Source: Liolophura sinensis (lineage: Eukaryota > Mollusca > Polyplacophora > Chitonida > Chitonidae). Taken from it: 64,000 nt of DNA. The position numbers were made by a program, and so were the translations under genes. This document shows positions 32,301 to 45,702 of the stretch, piece by piece. Positions within the stretch are counted from its first letter, which is position 1. The number at the start of each line of letters is the position of its first letter. The DNA is taken from NCBI RefSeq assembly GCF_032854445.1, contig NC_088304.1, positions 17,333,850 through 17,397,849 on the forward strand, given 5' to 3'. A model generated the notes under the pieces. That model worked only from the letters and a program-made list of their open reading frames with translations, did no database searches and had not been told where the DNA came from.

Positions 32301-34070
32301 CTGAGCTATAGTGTGATTACAGCCAATATCTACACTAGTGCAACTCTTACCTCAATACAAAAGCAAAGAAAGTAGCCTCCTAGGATACACAGGGCTTCAA
32401 AATTTGACCAAAAGGCCGATTTACTATATTTTGGCACATTTACAAGTGTATGCCATATAATGAACATAAATTCTATTCGTGTCCAAGATGAATGTAGAAA
32501 TATTTTAAGTATTCCACCCGACGTAGTCTGACGTCCTGATCACGAACACGGTTATGTATCTATACATGCATTCCTTTACGGGAGCCCGAAATCACACCGC
32601 ACAGGCCGGCCAAACCAGCTTGAACCTCGGTATCGCTGCTTTAGCAGCTATATTTTTGATGTGCTTTTGGGTATAGCCTGAAAATTATACCAAGTACAAA
32701 AATGATTCTTACAGATTTTTAATCCGGACGTCAAGTAATACTAGACAATGTGTTTATTTAATCATTTTGAGTAGTTTTTAACCTAATTATGTAACCTAAC
32801 CTAACTTTACCTACTTTTAACCTAATTTCATTGGTCAATTACAGCACAAATTGCGTATGAAACAAAAAGTTTTTGTACAATAAAGGTACGGCGATCCACC
32901 TAAAACTTGTAAGTGAAATTTCATCCTAAGATCATCAGCCGATTTACGGGAAAAGATGATTTAAGCTTATCAATAAAATGGCTGCTTAATCAAGTGACTG
33001 GTCAAAGAGCACAAAGCGTCAAAAGCTGCTCCATATGTTGGCTATTAAAAATGCCAAGTTGTTTTTTTTTCTACCTTTACCGGTTTTGGAGACATTGCAA
33101 TTTTACGAGCTGACTATGAATAAAATAACAAATTTACAAACGCATTTTAATGCCAAAACTATCACTCGTACCCTGTGCGGTCAAAACTGAAAATCTGTGG
33201 TTGATTTATCTGCCGACCAATTTTCAGCTTGATAGCTATTACCGAGGCCGATCACGAGACATTTGAAAAGACAATGAATTTCAGAAATGAGCTATAACTG
33301 CAGTTTAAAGAAAAACTATATATCGTAGGAAAAATTAAAACCACGGTTGTATTCAGCAGGCCAAACTACATCTAATTGCTTTCTTGTTTTTTTTTTTAAT
33401 TTATCCAAAGGTCATCACGTGACCAAAACGACCAATAGTGAGCTTCCACATTTCTCAACGGATCTGCATAACGTTTTCAATCCTGACACTCCCGATAGTC
33501 TTGTACATGCATATCAATTTTTAATGCATTCTCCAGAATCGGCAGTTCTGGAGAAGTTTTTTAGGTTTCCATACTGCTCCAACATGTCCGAAAAGTCTGA
33601 AAAGTTTTATACACTAGCCGGTAGCCCAAGCGATTAAATAATGAACATGTAGAAAGTTAACAGCTGTGACACGCAGTTTTCTCGCAAAGCGAAAAAAAAA
33701 AAATAAAACAGTTGCCAGAGAAGAAGAAAAATAATCTGAGCACGAACAATAGTCTTCCAAACGAAGCTTGGGAGCCTAATCACCTCACGTCTCCTATAGA
33801 TCTACCTGGCCTTACCTGTATGTCTTAAACTTAAATGGCTGATGTTCTTTCTGGCTTACATGTTTAATGTCAACGGTGGTTTTGTCGTTAATGCCCATGT
33901 AATTGTTAGCAACTACCAGGAATATGTGAGATTCTTTGCAGGTTAGCATTCATTGAAGATACAGACATGTATACTATATGTATGAAAAAAATTGCAGAAC
34001 ATGCTTGCGACAGTCAGATTTGATTGAGGGCTAACTGTTTTAAGGGTGTACTTAACGGGCTACCTTAGGA
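32301..34070. other. Unassigned intergenic DNA
   Basis: AT-rich. A plus-strand ORF of 96 codons at 33347-33637 (contains SPESAVLEKFFRFPYC) has no recognised family and no clear splice context. A short taaccta-rich stretch lies at about 32780-32830. Confidence 0.4.
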
Positions 34071-34071
34071 T

Positions 34072-34226
34072 GTATTTATTTATTTATTTGATTGGTGTTT
34101 TACGCCGTACTCAAGGATATTTTACTTATACGACGACGTATATGGTGGGAGGAAACCGAGCAGAGCCCCGGGGAAACCATCGACCATCCGCAGGTTGCTG
34201 TTAGACCTTCCCGTGCACGGCTACCT
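34072..34226 (-). mobile_element. SINE-A, 3' half
   Basis: Reverse-orientation SINE-A tail and body from (ttta)n through tatggtgggaggaaacc to cagaccttcccgtgcacggc. The head is absent. A small deletion removes part of the 'ggccagcattatgg' region. Confidence 0.9.
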
Positions 34227-34596
34227 TAGGAGGCACGGTGCATAGTGGTACATAGAAGGGTGTTCCTGCAATTTGCAAATTCTCTCCCTCGCGGATTTAA
34301 ATAATACATACACAGACATATTTGCTTCAGCTTATAAAAAGATATTATTTTGCATCTTTCTCCTGCTCGCCCGGCCCTTTATTTCATCTCAGGCACTACT
34401 GCTGCATGTTAGTCTCTGTCACGGAATGGTTCCAAAAGCCTTTACAATTATCACGGGATAATCGCATGTACTGCCATGGCTATGCAATCGGATGGCCTTC
34501 GAAAGACTTTCTTCATGTAACATTTTCCTCTTGAGCCTTGAGCTGCTGGCTTCCGGTCACGGTTTTAATTCTTGTTCTGTTTCACCTGATTGACTC

Positions 34597-35660
34597 GTAT
34601 GTCTACTCGTTACTTATCCCAAGGATTTGGAATTGACTGTTTCACGTGATAGTTTTCCCGGGGGATCGGTTCATTGGTATGTCTATTCAATGCTTGTCCC
34701 GAGAGAACTAAGTGTTCACCCCATATTTTTTCCGGGAGACCAGTTTATGGGTATGTCTATTCCACGTTTATCCCGAGAGACTTAAATGTTTCACCCCATA
34801 AGTTACCAGAGGAACCGGTTTATTGGTATGTCAAATTGATGCCTGTCCCGAGAGACCTAAGTGTTTCATCTCATAACTTTCCAGAGGAACCGGTTTATTG
34901 GTATGTCAAATTGATGCCTGTCCCGAGAGACCTAAGTGTTTCATCTCATAAGTTTCCAGGGGAACCGGTTTATTGTTATGTCAAATTGATGCCTGTCCCG
35001 AGAGACCTAAGTGTTTCATCTCATCAGTTTCCAGGGGAACCGGTTTATTGGTATGTCAAATTGATGCCTGTCCCGAGAGACCTAAGTCTTTTTTCACCTC
35101 ATAAGTTTCCAGAGGAACCGGTTTATTGGTATGTCAAAATGATGCCTGTCCTGAGAGACCTAAGTGTTTTGCCTCATAAGTTTACAGGGGAACCGGTTTA
35201 TTGGTATGCATCAAATTGATGCCTGTCCCGAGAGACCTAAGTCTTTCACTTCATAAGTTTCCAGAGGAACCGGTTTATTGGTATGTCAAATTGATGCCTG
35301 TCCCGAGAGACCTAAGTCTTTCACCTCATAAGTTTCCAGAGGAACCGGTTTATTGGTATGTCAAATTGACGCCTGTCCCGAGAGAATTAAGTGTTTCACC
35401 TCATAAGTTTCCAGAGGAACTGGTTTATTGGTATGTCAAATTGATGCCTGTCCCGAGAGACCTAAGTGTTTCATCTCATAAGTTTCCAGGGGAACCGGTT
35501 TATTGGTATGTCAAATTGATGCCTGTCCCGAGAGACCTAAGTCTTTTTTCACCTCATAAGTTTCCAGAGGAACCGGTTTATTGGTATGTCAGATTGATGC
35601 CTGTCCCGAGAGAATTAAGTATTTCACCTCATGAGTTTCCAGGGGAACCGGTTTATTGAG
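34597..35660 (+). repeat. 75-bp tandem array, about 14 copies, open as 25-residue repeats
   Basis: Units of 75 bp: cctgtcccgagagacctaag, tgtttcatctcataagtttc, caggggaaccggtttattgg, tatgtcaaattgatg. Most length changes are +3 bp (cttttttcacc instead of gtttcatc); one +2 change at about 35208 breaks the frame. The plus strand is therefore open over 181 and 152 codons, with the period PVPRDLSVSSHKFPGEPVYW-YVKLM. A unit length divisible by three is enough to explain this; no splice sites, signal peptide or homology support a gene. Confidence 0.9.
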
Positions 35661-36165
35661 TTGATAGTTGGCAATACAACTGGTTGATTAGTCAATCAGT
35701 ACAAATCATCTTGCCCGCTGGTATTCATCGGGAAACTGTTTTATTAAACAGTAGCTTTATTCATCCGCCCTCAGATATCCGTTCTGTGCTGTTTTGCGTA
35801 ATTTACGCCAATATCTTTAGAATAATCACATTTACGGGAAACTAAAGAGTCTTTAGTTGTCAAAGATGTACAGATCAGAAAGATTTCATCGTTTAAGTTA
35901 TAACTACTTTTACTACATTATTTCATTTCAAAATCTGTAATGTAAGAAGCAAGAGGTCGGAGATGAAAACAAGAGTTGATAAGAAAATGAATTACAGGTA
36001 TATTATCAATGATTATACATTGTTACACAAATGTCTTTGGCACATGTCTGAAATCATATTGGAACCCAGTATTTTATTACTAAATCACTCATAGACATAT
36101 TCATATAGAAACAAGACATAAGATAAGCATCATATGATTGGTCTACACATGTAGACATGCAGGTC
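35661..36165. other. Unassigned intergenic DNA
   Basis: AT-rich sequence without coding or repeat structure that I can see. Confidence 0.4.
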
Positions 36166-36180
36166 ATAAAATTTCCTTCA

Positions 36181-36424
36181 GGGGACCTCCGTGGCTCAGT
36201 TGGTTAGCGCGCTAGCACAGCGTAATGACCCAGGAGCCTCTCACCATTGCGGTCGTTATGAGTTCAAGTCCAGCTTCCTCTCCGGCCGTACGTGGGAAGA
36301 TCAACGTGCAGATGGTCGTGGGTTTCCCCCGAGCTATGCCCGGATCCCACCCACCACAATGCTGACCGCCGTCGTATAGGGAAATATTCTTGACTACGGC
36401 GTAAAATACCAATCAAATTAATAA
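36181..36424 (+). mobile_element. SINE-A, full length with 15-bp target duplication
   Basis: Plus-strand SINE-A flanked by perfect ataaaatttccttca repeats at 36166-36180 and 36425-36439. Two short internal deletions are visible (the 'tcatgctgg' after box B and part of 'tctgtcagcaacctg'). Recent insertion. Confidence 0.95.
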
Positions 36425-36439
36425 ATAAAATTTCCTTCA

Positions 36440-37120
36440 CGAACCTCATTTCACTAATTCCTGAAATATATATTCACATGTCATTTACACTTGGCTTGAT
36501 ACACGATGTATTATTCGTTGTAGACATACATGTACGTGCAAAAACTTTCTACTTCTTTCCAGTAATTGTCCGCGTATTTTTTTAATCCAGTGTGAAATTG
36601 TTGACAAACACACCTAAAGAAATATAAAGTTACTGAAAAAACACTTCGTAGTAAAAGTAAAAAACAGTAACGTTTTTGTATCTTTTTTAAATCTCTTCTA
36701 CCGGTACAAACAGCGCCGTGTGTGCTGTTTTTATCTTAACAAAAAAGGGATAAAATGAGCGACGCCTGAGACTATTGAGTAAAGAATGTGACCTGTGTCA
36801 AATAAACCCTTTTCATTTTAAAAACACCAGTTTACTCTTAACTCGGTCATGTAAAACAAAAGTCCGATGAGCTAAGGTTGAAGCTAGCACACACCCTGAG
36901 ACGATCGTTGATTTGCCCTTGACTGCGATATGATACCTCGAGTCTGAACTTCGTCATGTGTTCGGGCTCTTACGACTAGGATTTACAGAGCAATAAAATG
37001 CTGTTCAAAAGATTATTGATGATTGTGTATCATAACACAGTAAAAATCCAAAGCCTTTATTGAGGATGAAATTTACCGTCTGAAGCGACTGACACTTCTT
37101 GATGTTCTTCCCATAGTACT
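36440..37120. other. Unassigned intergenic DNA
   Basis: AT-rich, no recognisable feature. Confidence 0.4.
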
Positions 37121-37123
37121 TTC

Positions 37124-37256
37124 GTACGTGGGAAGGCCTGGCGTCGTTGGTTTCCCCGGGCTCTTCCCGGTTTCCTCCCACCATAATGCAGGCCGCCGTC
37201 GTATAAGTGAAATATTCTTGAGTACGGCGTCAAACACCAATCAAACAAATCAAATA
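37124..37256 (+). mobile_element. SINE-A, 3' half
   Basis: Starts at cgtacgtgggaaggcctggc and runs to caccaatcaaacaaatcaaa. The tRNA-like head is missing, consistent with 5' truncation during retrotransposition. Confidence 0.92.
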
Positions 37257-37496
37257 CAGTGCTTTCAACATGGCAGCTATCATGAAAATCGAAAGTTCGG
37301 CGGCCATATTTACGGTGCCTGACATATATCATACAGATAAGCCGCTCTTCGTTCGGAATAAGACATCATAAAAGACTATTCTGAAGTCGTTTGCAGTTTT
37401 TGGTTAAAAGCGAATATTCCGATATGACATGTGTCCTCATTTAACATGTTTGATACATTTGTCCACAACTGGCACAATTTACCAAAATAGGAAAAA

Positions 37497-37740
37497 GCAT
37501 ACATGTACATACGTACATACATACACGCACGCACGCATACACACACGTACGCACGCGCACATACACACACACGCACATACAGCCAGAGAGACAGACAAAC
37601 AGATTAAACCAAACAGACCAAATAAAACAAACAACAAACAAAGAAAAACACAAAAAAAAACACATAACAAAATACTAAAGCAAAACAAACGAACAAACAA
37701 ACCAACCAATGCAAAACAAAACAAAAAAACTAAACCAAAA
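37497..37740. repeat. Simple-sequence tract (ACAT/ACGC/CA, then A-rich)
   Basis: Mixed microsatellite of acatac, acgcacgc and acacac followed by an A-rich segment with aaacaaac repeats. The long low-complexity ORFs over it on both strands (His/Thr-rich, Cys/Val-rich) are spurious. Confidence 0.9.
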
Positions 37741-38850
37741 CATGACAATGCCTTACCCAAAACTGTCACAATCAGCAAGGGAAATAGGGTAGTGGGAAAG
37801 GGCCCATCCTTGCCAAAAAGAGACAAAATCATCCTGAAGCACCAAAGACTAAACAGGTTTATGTTCAAATAGCTTAAGTTATAGATAATTTAATATAGAC
37901 CTAGAGCTTATATGTACAAGTTAAAACGCTATACGAAAGTTGACAAATACTTGACAAATACTTTCAAAGTCAGAGATATTGTATGTTCGAATGCTTGATT
38001 CATTAGTAGAATGGCCTTGTTTGCTAAAAATAATTTCACGGAATCTATATGTCGAAGGTCTCACGTCACACAACACTGATTTGCACATATTTACACTACG
38101 CTTTAGACTGAAAAGATATACGGGTAATGTAATGTTAACAGTTTTATCTGTGATCATCTATACTTAAAAATAGACCTACCGTACAGTGCTGCAGTAGTCA
38201 CTCAGGCGTGACCATTAAGTCCTCTCTTATACATGCAAGTATTTAAATATGAGACTCGCTTAACGACGAAATGCGAATTAAAGTCACGAGAAATGAGGCG
38301 ACCACATGCGATCTTGTGTACCATTTACTTCAGCTCGTGATATGCGGGATCATTTGTATAAATTGCTCGAGTTTTTCAAGAATGTTTTACAATTTTTATT
38401 GTTTTAAATGACTGTTTTACAATGGCGGTCTGTAACATCAGTGAAGGAAGCCACTCGGTTAACAGTTTTTGACATGTCGCTGACATACTATGTAGTCACT
38501 AATAGTGAGGGCTCTGAAATCTACAAATTCCCTGTCCAAGGCCGGGTTTGAACCTGTATCATGCGTGTCTTAGCGATTGAAAGACATGAGAATTGATATA
38601 ACTGAGAAAAATGTTGATACTAATAGGAAAATAGGTAGTATTACAGATTGTTTCGAATGCAGCATGCTACTTCTTTTTGGGTAATTATGAGACAGCTTGT
38701 GGAAATGAAGTCTTGATCTTGACAACAGTCTGATGATGTTTAGGGTAATGAATCGGCAAAGATTTCTATAACGCGCAAGATATGATTGTATAAAGCTTAT
38801 GGTATTACATGACACTTTAAGTTATTAATATGAGTTATTTTACAGACACC
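37741..38850. other. Unassigned intergenic DNA
   Basis: AT-rich, with short ORFs on both strands that have no recognisable signature. Confidence 0.4.
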
Positions 38851-38852
38851 TA

Positions 38853-39082
38853 AATATATTTATTTATTTATTTGATTGGTAGTTTACGCATTACTCAAAA
38901 ACATTTCACTTATACGACGGCAGCCAGCATTATGGTGGGAGGAAGCCGGGCAGAGCCCGTGAGAAACCCACGAACATCCGCACGTTACTGGCAGACCCTC
39001 TCACGTACTGCCGGAGAGGAAGCCATCGTGAGCTGGACTTGAACTCTCACCGACTGCATTGGTGAGAAGTTCCTGGATCATG
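38853..39082 (-). mobile_element. SINE-A, tail to box B region
   Basis: Reverse-orientation copy from (ttta)n to cattggtgagaagttcctgg. The first part of the head, with box A, is missing. Confidence 0.9.
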
Positions 39083-39639
39083 TGAGAATGTGTACCTGTG
39101 TAAAAACTGCTGCATCACTGGAAAGAATTGAAACGATATGAGAATTTGTCCTGACATGAGAATTAGCTCTAAGCAATTTGAGAATTGATACTGAACAGAT
39201 ATTGTATGAGAACTGGCATTGATATGAGTACTACATGTAGCTTTGGTGTTAGAACTGGTGCTGATATCAGATCTGGCACTGATGACGTGCATGAATATGT
39301 ATACGCACAAGTGCACTGCGCAGATGAGAGGAGAATACATTTGTATGTCGGTACAAAGTAATCATGTTACATTTAAAAAACTGTCCTTCGGTATATAAGA
39401 AATGAGTAAACAAGTAAACTGTTCCATACTTTTTGGTGCAGTGTTAATGAGTAAGTTGAAAAACAGACTGACCTCAATTAGTCCTCAATCAGACCAACCT
39501 TGAAGAAAGTCAGATTTTTTCATGACAAGCGTCGATGATACCTATGCATGTATTGACAAGCAATACAATACAATCACTCAGTTGTATCATACAGTACCAG
39601 TGTTGCCCCACCCAGCTGGATTTGTTTCTGATCTTTGCA

Positions 39640-40104
39640 ACCCACACGTTGTCCTTTTGGGTTTCCATGTTATCTTTGTACATTTCTACGTTGGTTTTCA
39701 CATCTTGTCGTTGTGTCACTGTGGGGTTTCAATCGCTATCCTTGTAAATCCTTGTAAATGTGAATTTCCTAGTGTTGTCCTTGTCTCTCTATGGGGTTTC
39801 AAACGTTACAAGTGTAAATGTCCATATGCGTTTTCACATAACGTCCTTGGATATCTGTATGGTTTGAAACGTCATCTTTATAAATTTCTACATAAGGTTC
39901 TCCATGTTGCCATTGTCTCTCCCTCTCTCTCTAGAATTTGAATCGTTTTCTCGTTAAATTTCTATATTTTACATGATGTCTTGTATGTGGGGTTTGAAAC
40001 GTTTTCTCTGTAACAAAATGGTTTTTTCCATTGCCTTTGTCTCTTTACATATAAATTTATATGTTTTCCCATGTTGTCCTTGTCACTCTGTGGGGTTTCA
40101 AACG

Positions 40105-40106
<2 letters not shown>
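39640..40106. repeat. Degenerate tandem repeat, unit about 70-75 bp
   Basis: Six to seven diverged units marked by ttgtccttgtctctctatgg, ggtttcaaacgt and aaatttctacat. It is interrupted by an AT tract and a SINE and seems to continue at 40480-40600 (tctatgtgggttttcacat). Confidence 0.75.

Positions 40107-40195
<89 letters not shown>
40107..40195. repeat. (AT)n microsatellite, about 88 bp
   Basis: Uninterrupted alternating AT directly next to the head of a SINE-A copy. Likely highly variable between individuals. Confidence 0.98.
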
Positions 40196-40199
<4 letters not shown>

Positions 40200-40436
40200 C
40201 TCAGTCGGTTAGCGCGCTAGCGCAGCGTAGTGACCCCGAAGCCTCTCACCAATGCGGTAGCTGTGAGTTCAAGACCAGCCTATGATGGCTTCCTCTCCGG
40301 CCGTACGTGGGAAGGTCTGTCAGCAACCTGCGGATGGTCGTGGGTTTTCCCCGGGTTCCACCCACCATAATGCTGACCGCCGTCGTATAAGTGAAATATT
40401 CTTGAGTACGGCGTTAAACAACAATCAAAAAAAAAA
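40193..40436 (+). mobile_element. SINE-A, nearly full length
   Basis: Plus-strand copy from gtgactcagtcggttagcgc to caacaatcaaaaaaaaaa. The first few bases of the head (ggggcctcc) are replaced by the (AT)n tract. Confidence 0.95.
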
Positions 40437-40479
40437 AAAAAATCAAAATAAAAAATCAAAAAAAATATATATATATACA

Positions 40480-41100
40480 TGTTGCTTTTCGCATCACATA
40501 GTGGTAATATACATAAATATACATAAATTTCTATGTGGCTTTTTACATCTTCTTTTACATCAAACGTTTTCCTAAGTTTCTATGTGGGTTTTCACATAGT
40601 TGTGGTAGGCGAGGGATATTCTGGCTTTTTCTTAAATGTTCGTTGGGTAGATGTTCACTTTATAGTGGGCTGTTTCATCTTACTTAGTTTACTAACTCAT
40701 ACTTAATGCTTCATTTAGCTAGCTGTTTTATCCCTGATGCTTCGCTTTACTTAGCTAATTCACCCTTGGTTTTCGTTCAGTTAACTAACTCATACTTAAT
40801 GCTTCATTTAGTTATCTGTTTCATCCTTGATACCTCGCTTATTTAGCTGTTTCATCCTTGTTGATTAATTGGCTGCTTTACCTTCTGGTGTTTCGCGTCG
40901 CTGGTTGTTTCATTTTTGGCACTTCGTTTTATTTAGCTGTTTCATCCTTGGTGCTTGGTTCATTTAACTGTTTCATCCTTGAAACTTCGGCTAGTTGCAT
41001 ATGGCTGTTTCATCCTTCATGCTTAACTTAATTAGATGTTTCATTCTTGGTGTTTTTTGGGTAGCTGTTTTCTCATTTCGCTGAGGGAGCGGTTTTATCC
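40480..41100. repeat. Diverged repeat DNA leading into the 56-bp array
   Basis: Irregular units with ctgtttcatccttg(g/a)tgctt and cttagctaattc; too diverged to give a clear period, but evidently related to the arrays that follow. Confidence 0.65.
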
Positions 41101-42060
41101 ATGTCGCATTACTTAGTCAGCTGTTTCATCCTACGAATTTCGCCTAGCTCTCTCATCCTTGATGCTTCCCTTAGTCAGCTGTCTTCATTCTACGAATTTA
41201 GCCTAGCTCTCTCATCCTTGATGCTTCCCTTAGTCAGCTGTTTCCTCCTACGAATTTCGCCTAGCTCCCTCATCATTGATGCTTCCCTTAGTGAGCTGTC
41301 TTCATTCTATGAATTCAGTCTGGCTCCCTCATCACTGTTGCTTCCCTTAGTCAGCTGTCTTCATTCTACGAATTTAGCCTAGCTCCCTCATCATTGATGA
41401 TTCTTTTAGCCAGCTGTTTCATCCTACGAATTCGCCTAGCTCTGTCATCCTTGATGCTTCCCTTAGTCAGCTATTTCGCTCTACGAATTTCGCCTAACTC
41501 TCATCCTTTATGCTTCCCTTGGTCAGCTGTTTAGTCCATCGAATTTCGCTTAGCTCTCTCATCCTTTATGCTTCCCTTAGTCAGCTGTTTCATCATACGA
41601 ATTTTGCCTAGCTCTCTCATCCTTGATGCTTCCCGTAGTCAGCTGTTTCATCCTTCGAATTTCGCCTAGCTCTCTCATCCTTGATGCTTCCCGTAGTCAG
41701 CTGTTTCATCCTTCGAATTTCGCATAGCTCTCTCATCCTTGATGCTTCCCTTAGTCAGCCATTTCATCCTTCGAATTTCACATAGCTCTCTCATCCTTGA
41801 TGCTTCCCTTAGTCAGCTGTCTTCATTCTACGAATTTAGCCTAGCTCTCTCATCCTTGATGCTTCCTTAGTCAGCTGTTTCATCCTATGAATTTAGCCTA
41901 GCTCTGTCATCCTTGATGCTTCTTTAGTCAGCTGTTTCATCCTATGAATTTAGCCTAGCTCTCTTACCCTTGATGCTTTCTTTAGTTAGCTGTTTCATCC
42001 TTCGAATTTCGCCTAGCTCTCTCATTCTTGATGCTTCCTTTAGTTAGCTGGTTCAACTTT
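41101..42060. repeat. 56-bp tandem array, about 17 copies
   Basis: Units of about 56 bp: ctctcatccttgatgcttcc, cttagtcagctgtttcatcc, tacgaatttcgcctag. Sub-variants (cttcattctacgaattta) are spread in blocks. Short open frames are artefacts of the repeat. Confidence 0.93.
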
Positions 42061-42360
42061 GATGCTTCGCTGAGATGGCAGTATTATGCTTGGAGTTCGC
42101 TAATTTGGCTGTTTCATCCTTGGCGCTTCGCTAAGTTAGCTGTTTCACACATCGTACTTCGGACAGTTAGGTGCTTTATCCTTGGTGCGTCGTTTAGCTT
42201 GGTGTTTCATTATTGGTGCGTCGTTTAGCTTGGTGTTTCATCATTGGTGCGTCGTTTAGCTTGGTGTTTCATCCTTGGTGCGTCGTTTAGCTTGGTGTTT
42301 CATCACTGGTGCGTCGTTTAACTTGGTGTTTCATCCTTGGTGCTCCGATTAGCTTTGCTG
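42061..42360. repeat. 31-bp array related to the 56-bp array
   Basis: Five close copies of catccttggtgcgtcgttta-gcttggtgttt at about 42175-42345, preceded by transitional units. catccttgrtgc-tc is shared with the 56-bp unit, so one may derive from the other. Confidence 0.88.
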
Positions 42361-45300
42361 GTGTATATCTTTCGTACTTGTTTTGCTTTCTGATTGTTGT
42401 ACCTACAAATGATGGGTTAACGGTTTGACCATTTGTTCTCCCCATAGTACTCTATATGATTCCTCCATATGTCAGGATTTGCTATTTTATGCATTTCTGT
42501 TCTTGGCCCGATTATTGTCCACTATTGCATGTTTTATTGTTAGCTTACTGTTTTCCTTTCTCTGGATTAACCGTGCTTTTTACGTCATGCCATCAATAAA
42601 CAGTTTCATATCATCTGTATGACATAGGTAAGATAGTCAAATACAGATGATATAATGATGTGCTTCTCATTTAAACATGCATATGTGTTGCTTCCCCCTA
42701 CTTTAAACCGTCGTACATTGTTGTAACTGTGCAGGTTATATTCATACTATAGGCTTAAAAATGTATTGTTTAATATTTCCGGATTATTCTATTATTTTTT
42801 GTAAGATGATTCTGTCCCAGGTACCATGGTTACGGTGTATCACTGTTACTCACCTTCGGGCGAAACTACTTATTTTCGTCATATTTTCTTCTTCACATTA
42901 AGATGGAGGCTGTTGCAGCAATGAATCACCTCACACACATCCGTTGTGCGTTAATTCAAACGTCTACATCGTGAATGATGGGTACAGCAGGGATGATCCC
43001 TAGCAAGGCTGTAGTATCACCAGTGACTTCCTCGATTGGGGTGTATCATTTATAGAAGGCGTAATGAGTGGTAAAGTTGGAAAGGAATACTCAATATTCC
43101 GCAAACTTGACGAGTCAATTCTAATGTCTGAAACATATTAATTATAGTTTATGGTTTAGTTACCTTAAATATATTTATTATCTACTATTGGTCGAAGATT
43201 TTTCATTCTTGAATATATAAATAAAACATATGCAATGAAAGAGGAGAGATACACAACGGATTAACAAGATCAACGATTAATTCGTGTCGTTCAATTTTAA
43301 ATGTGAATGATTAATTCTTTTTTTTTCATCTAGGCATACGTTCTCGTTATAGAACTGTGTGGATTGGTATGTGCATTGTGATGCGCATTCATAAAGAATT
43401 ATTGGTTGACATTATTTTCATTAGCACAATTAACTGTGGAAAAAGAAAGTCAGTCTGGTGTCTGAAGTAAGTCCTTTCTGTGACTTTCACTTTGCATGGT
43501 TAGAGCTCGAACCTGATTCTCTTAATTTTTTTTACTGAATTTGAATGAGTATTGAATGATAATTTTTTTACCTATTACTTGCTCCATATACTATGTAACT
43601 TCTCTCCATAGCCGAAACCACTTCTCCGCTTAATTTTGTTATTTTTCACAAACATGATCTTATCTGCAAATCAAGATTTAATTAGCCTAGCATACCTTTT
43701 CCAAAAAGGAAGCTCTTTCGTGCATACAAAACGGGATTACTCTATATATAGCTAACATTTGATGCCCTGTATGCGTGTGTGTTAAGCCTTTACTTTGACA
43801 GATATACCAGTAAGCAGTAGAAAAAAATGATTTTTGTTTTCAGCCTTTTTGCAAGATAACAGTAGCATTATAGAACATCTATATAGGGGTTTGTGTGTGG
43901 AGACTTAATAGATGGCGTGCAAGTCTGACTTGGTGGGACAAGCCACGCCTGCGCACACGGGATGTGGCATGACCGCGTCTGAACACCATACACAATACCC
44001 AGAAATTGACGAACGAAAATAATTCGACAGAGCAGAAAAAGTAAGTGGTGTGTGATCATGTCAGCTTTTTCCGGTGTATATATATAATGTAAGTTCTCGG
44101 TTTCACCAGTCAATTTGTCTTTTCCACTGGGATTAGCTGGTTCAACCCACAGCATGAGAGGACCAATGTTGTGAGTAATACCTAGCTATATTGCGTATAA
44201 TTACTGATTTACAACATTTCTTTTGTATTGAAATCAGTGACTATTGTGTTTTAATGTGACTATTTCTCTCTATCGTTTATTTCCCTGTACTGCGCAATAT
44301 CTATAAATTTTGGATCTCATAGTAACTTATAAGCATTTGTGTGAATTTGGGTACGTTTTAATTTTTATTTTTATTCTCATCCGATATAATATTTAAGGAT
44401 GTATAATGCCGTTTAATGTCTAATGTATACAATGAGCAGTGTCCAGTCCAAACTGTATCGTGTTAGCATCAACGTTCTTTCGCTTCAGTACCCTATCGTC
44501 AACATGATAATATCAGGACTGTGACAGATGACAGCCGATTACAGACTGCAGGGCTGGCTCACTTAGCTGACCTCAAAAATGAACTTTTGAGAAAAAAAAT
44601 ACACAAACGTTAAATGATTCTAGACATATAGGTTAACGTCGTTCTTCACCGAGGACGTATATCGGTTAATTTTAGAAATAATATTTAGTGAATATTATAT
44701 GGATAAAAATATCTGTAAATGAATATTTTTATAAATAAAACCGGAAGAAACACGCAACCTTCCGTGACGTCTGTGTGGTGAGATGAAAATCATGCATGGC
44801 GTGATATATGATTAACACATTACTGGAAACATTCAAGAAATAGGCAGGATCTTTCAGGATGCTGTGGCAATAAAATATATTTGAAAGTATCATACTAAAT
44901 TCAAGAACAAAAAATCGGAGAGATCATTTGATAAAATTTAGAGGAAGCAAATCTAATATATGTTAGCTTCATCATGTCAACGTATGCAGATAGATGTTTG
45001 GACAAAAACATATCGGAAATATAACAACGTAGTACTGCAGTCATTGGCCTTCTTATTCACGGTTGTCCATGATAAATGTGTTTAATTAATTTTTTTTCAG
45101 TCAACAAAAAGAGAAGTCTGTGTTATTTCACATAATCAACCCCCCCCCCCCCCAAAAAAAAAACAATTCCTAGGAGCGAATAAGTATTGAATATTTTATT
45201 TCAGAACCAATTATTCAACGTCAAGCTTCATACTCGTATACCGCTGAACGATCAAGATAGTGCTATCCATATCGATAATTATAAAAGTCATTCCCAACAA

Positions 45301-45700
45301 ATAAGATCTATTCATTTGGCTCAAATAAGGAAATAATTTATGTTTAATTCCGTCAAGTGATCTTACTAAATGCCATTTTAAATTATGTTTTAAAGCTTTG
45401 CTCCATGCTGCAAACAATATACACTTTACTTTTGATAAATGTAACAAGTTTCATCAAGACTGCAGAATAGAGAACCGAACCATTGTCCCAGAATTACGAC
45501 GCTGCTCAGTGATCACTTCACTGACATATTTAGTGACATCTTTTAATTTGATCTTGTGGTCGATTATTTTCCGATAACATACTCACCGTAACATTGCCAT
45601 TCTTTCATAATTATTTTTAAAAGCATAGTTTAAATTATTTTCCCCTTTTTATGATTACTTGAATAAAATTTGTAGCTTGGTAGTCAACAAGGTCATACCA
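42361..45700. other. Unassigned intergenic DNA
   Basis: 3.3 kb of AT-rich sequence. A minus-strand ORF of 95 codons at 43868-44155 and several shorter ones have no recognised family. A C-run next to an A-run lies at about 45140-45166. No tandem array or transposon terminus was noticed. Confidence 0.4.
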
Positions 45701-45702
45701 CC

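Noticed and set aside
37429-37872. Low-complexity ORFs on both strands
   Set aside because: They arise from a CA/ACGC microsatellite and an A-rich tract.
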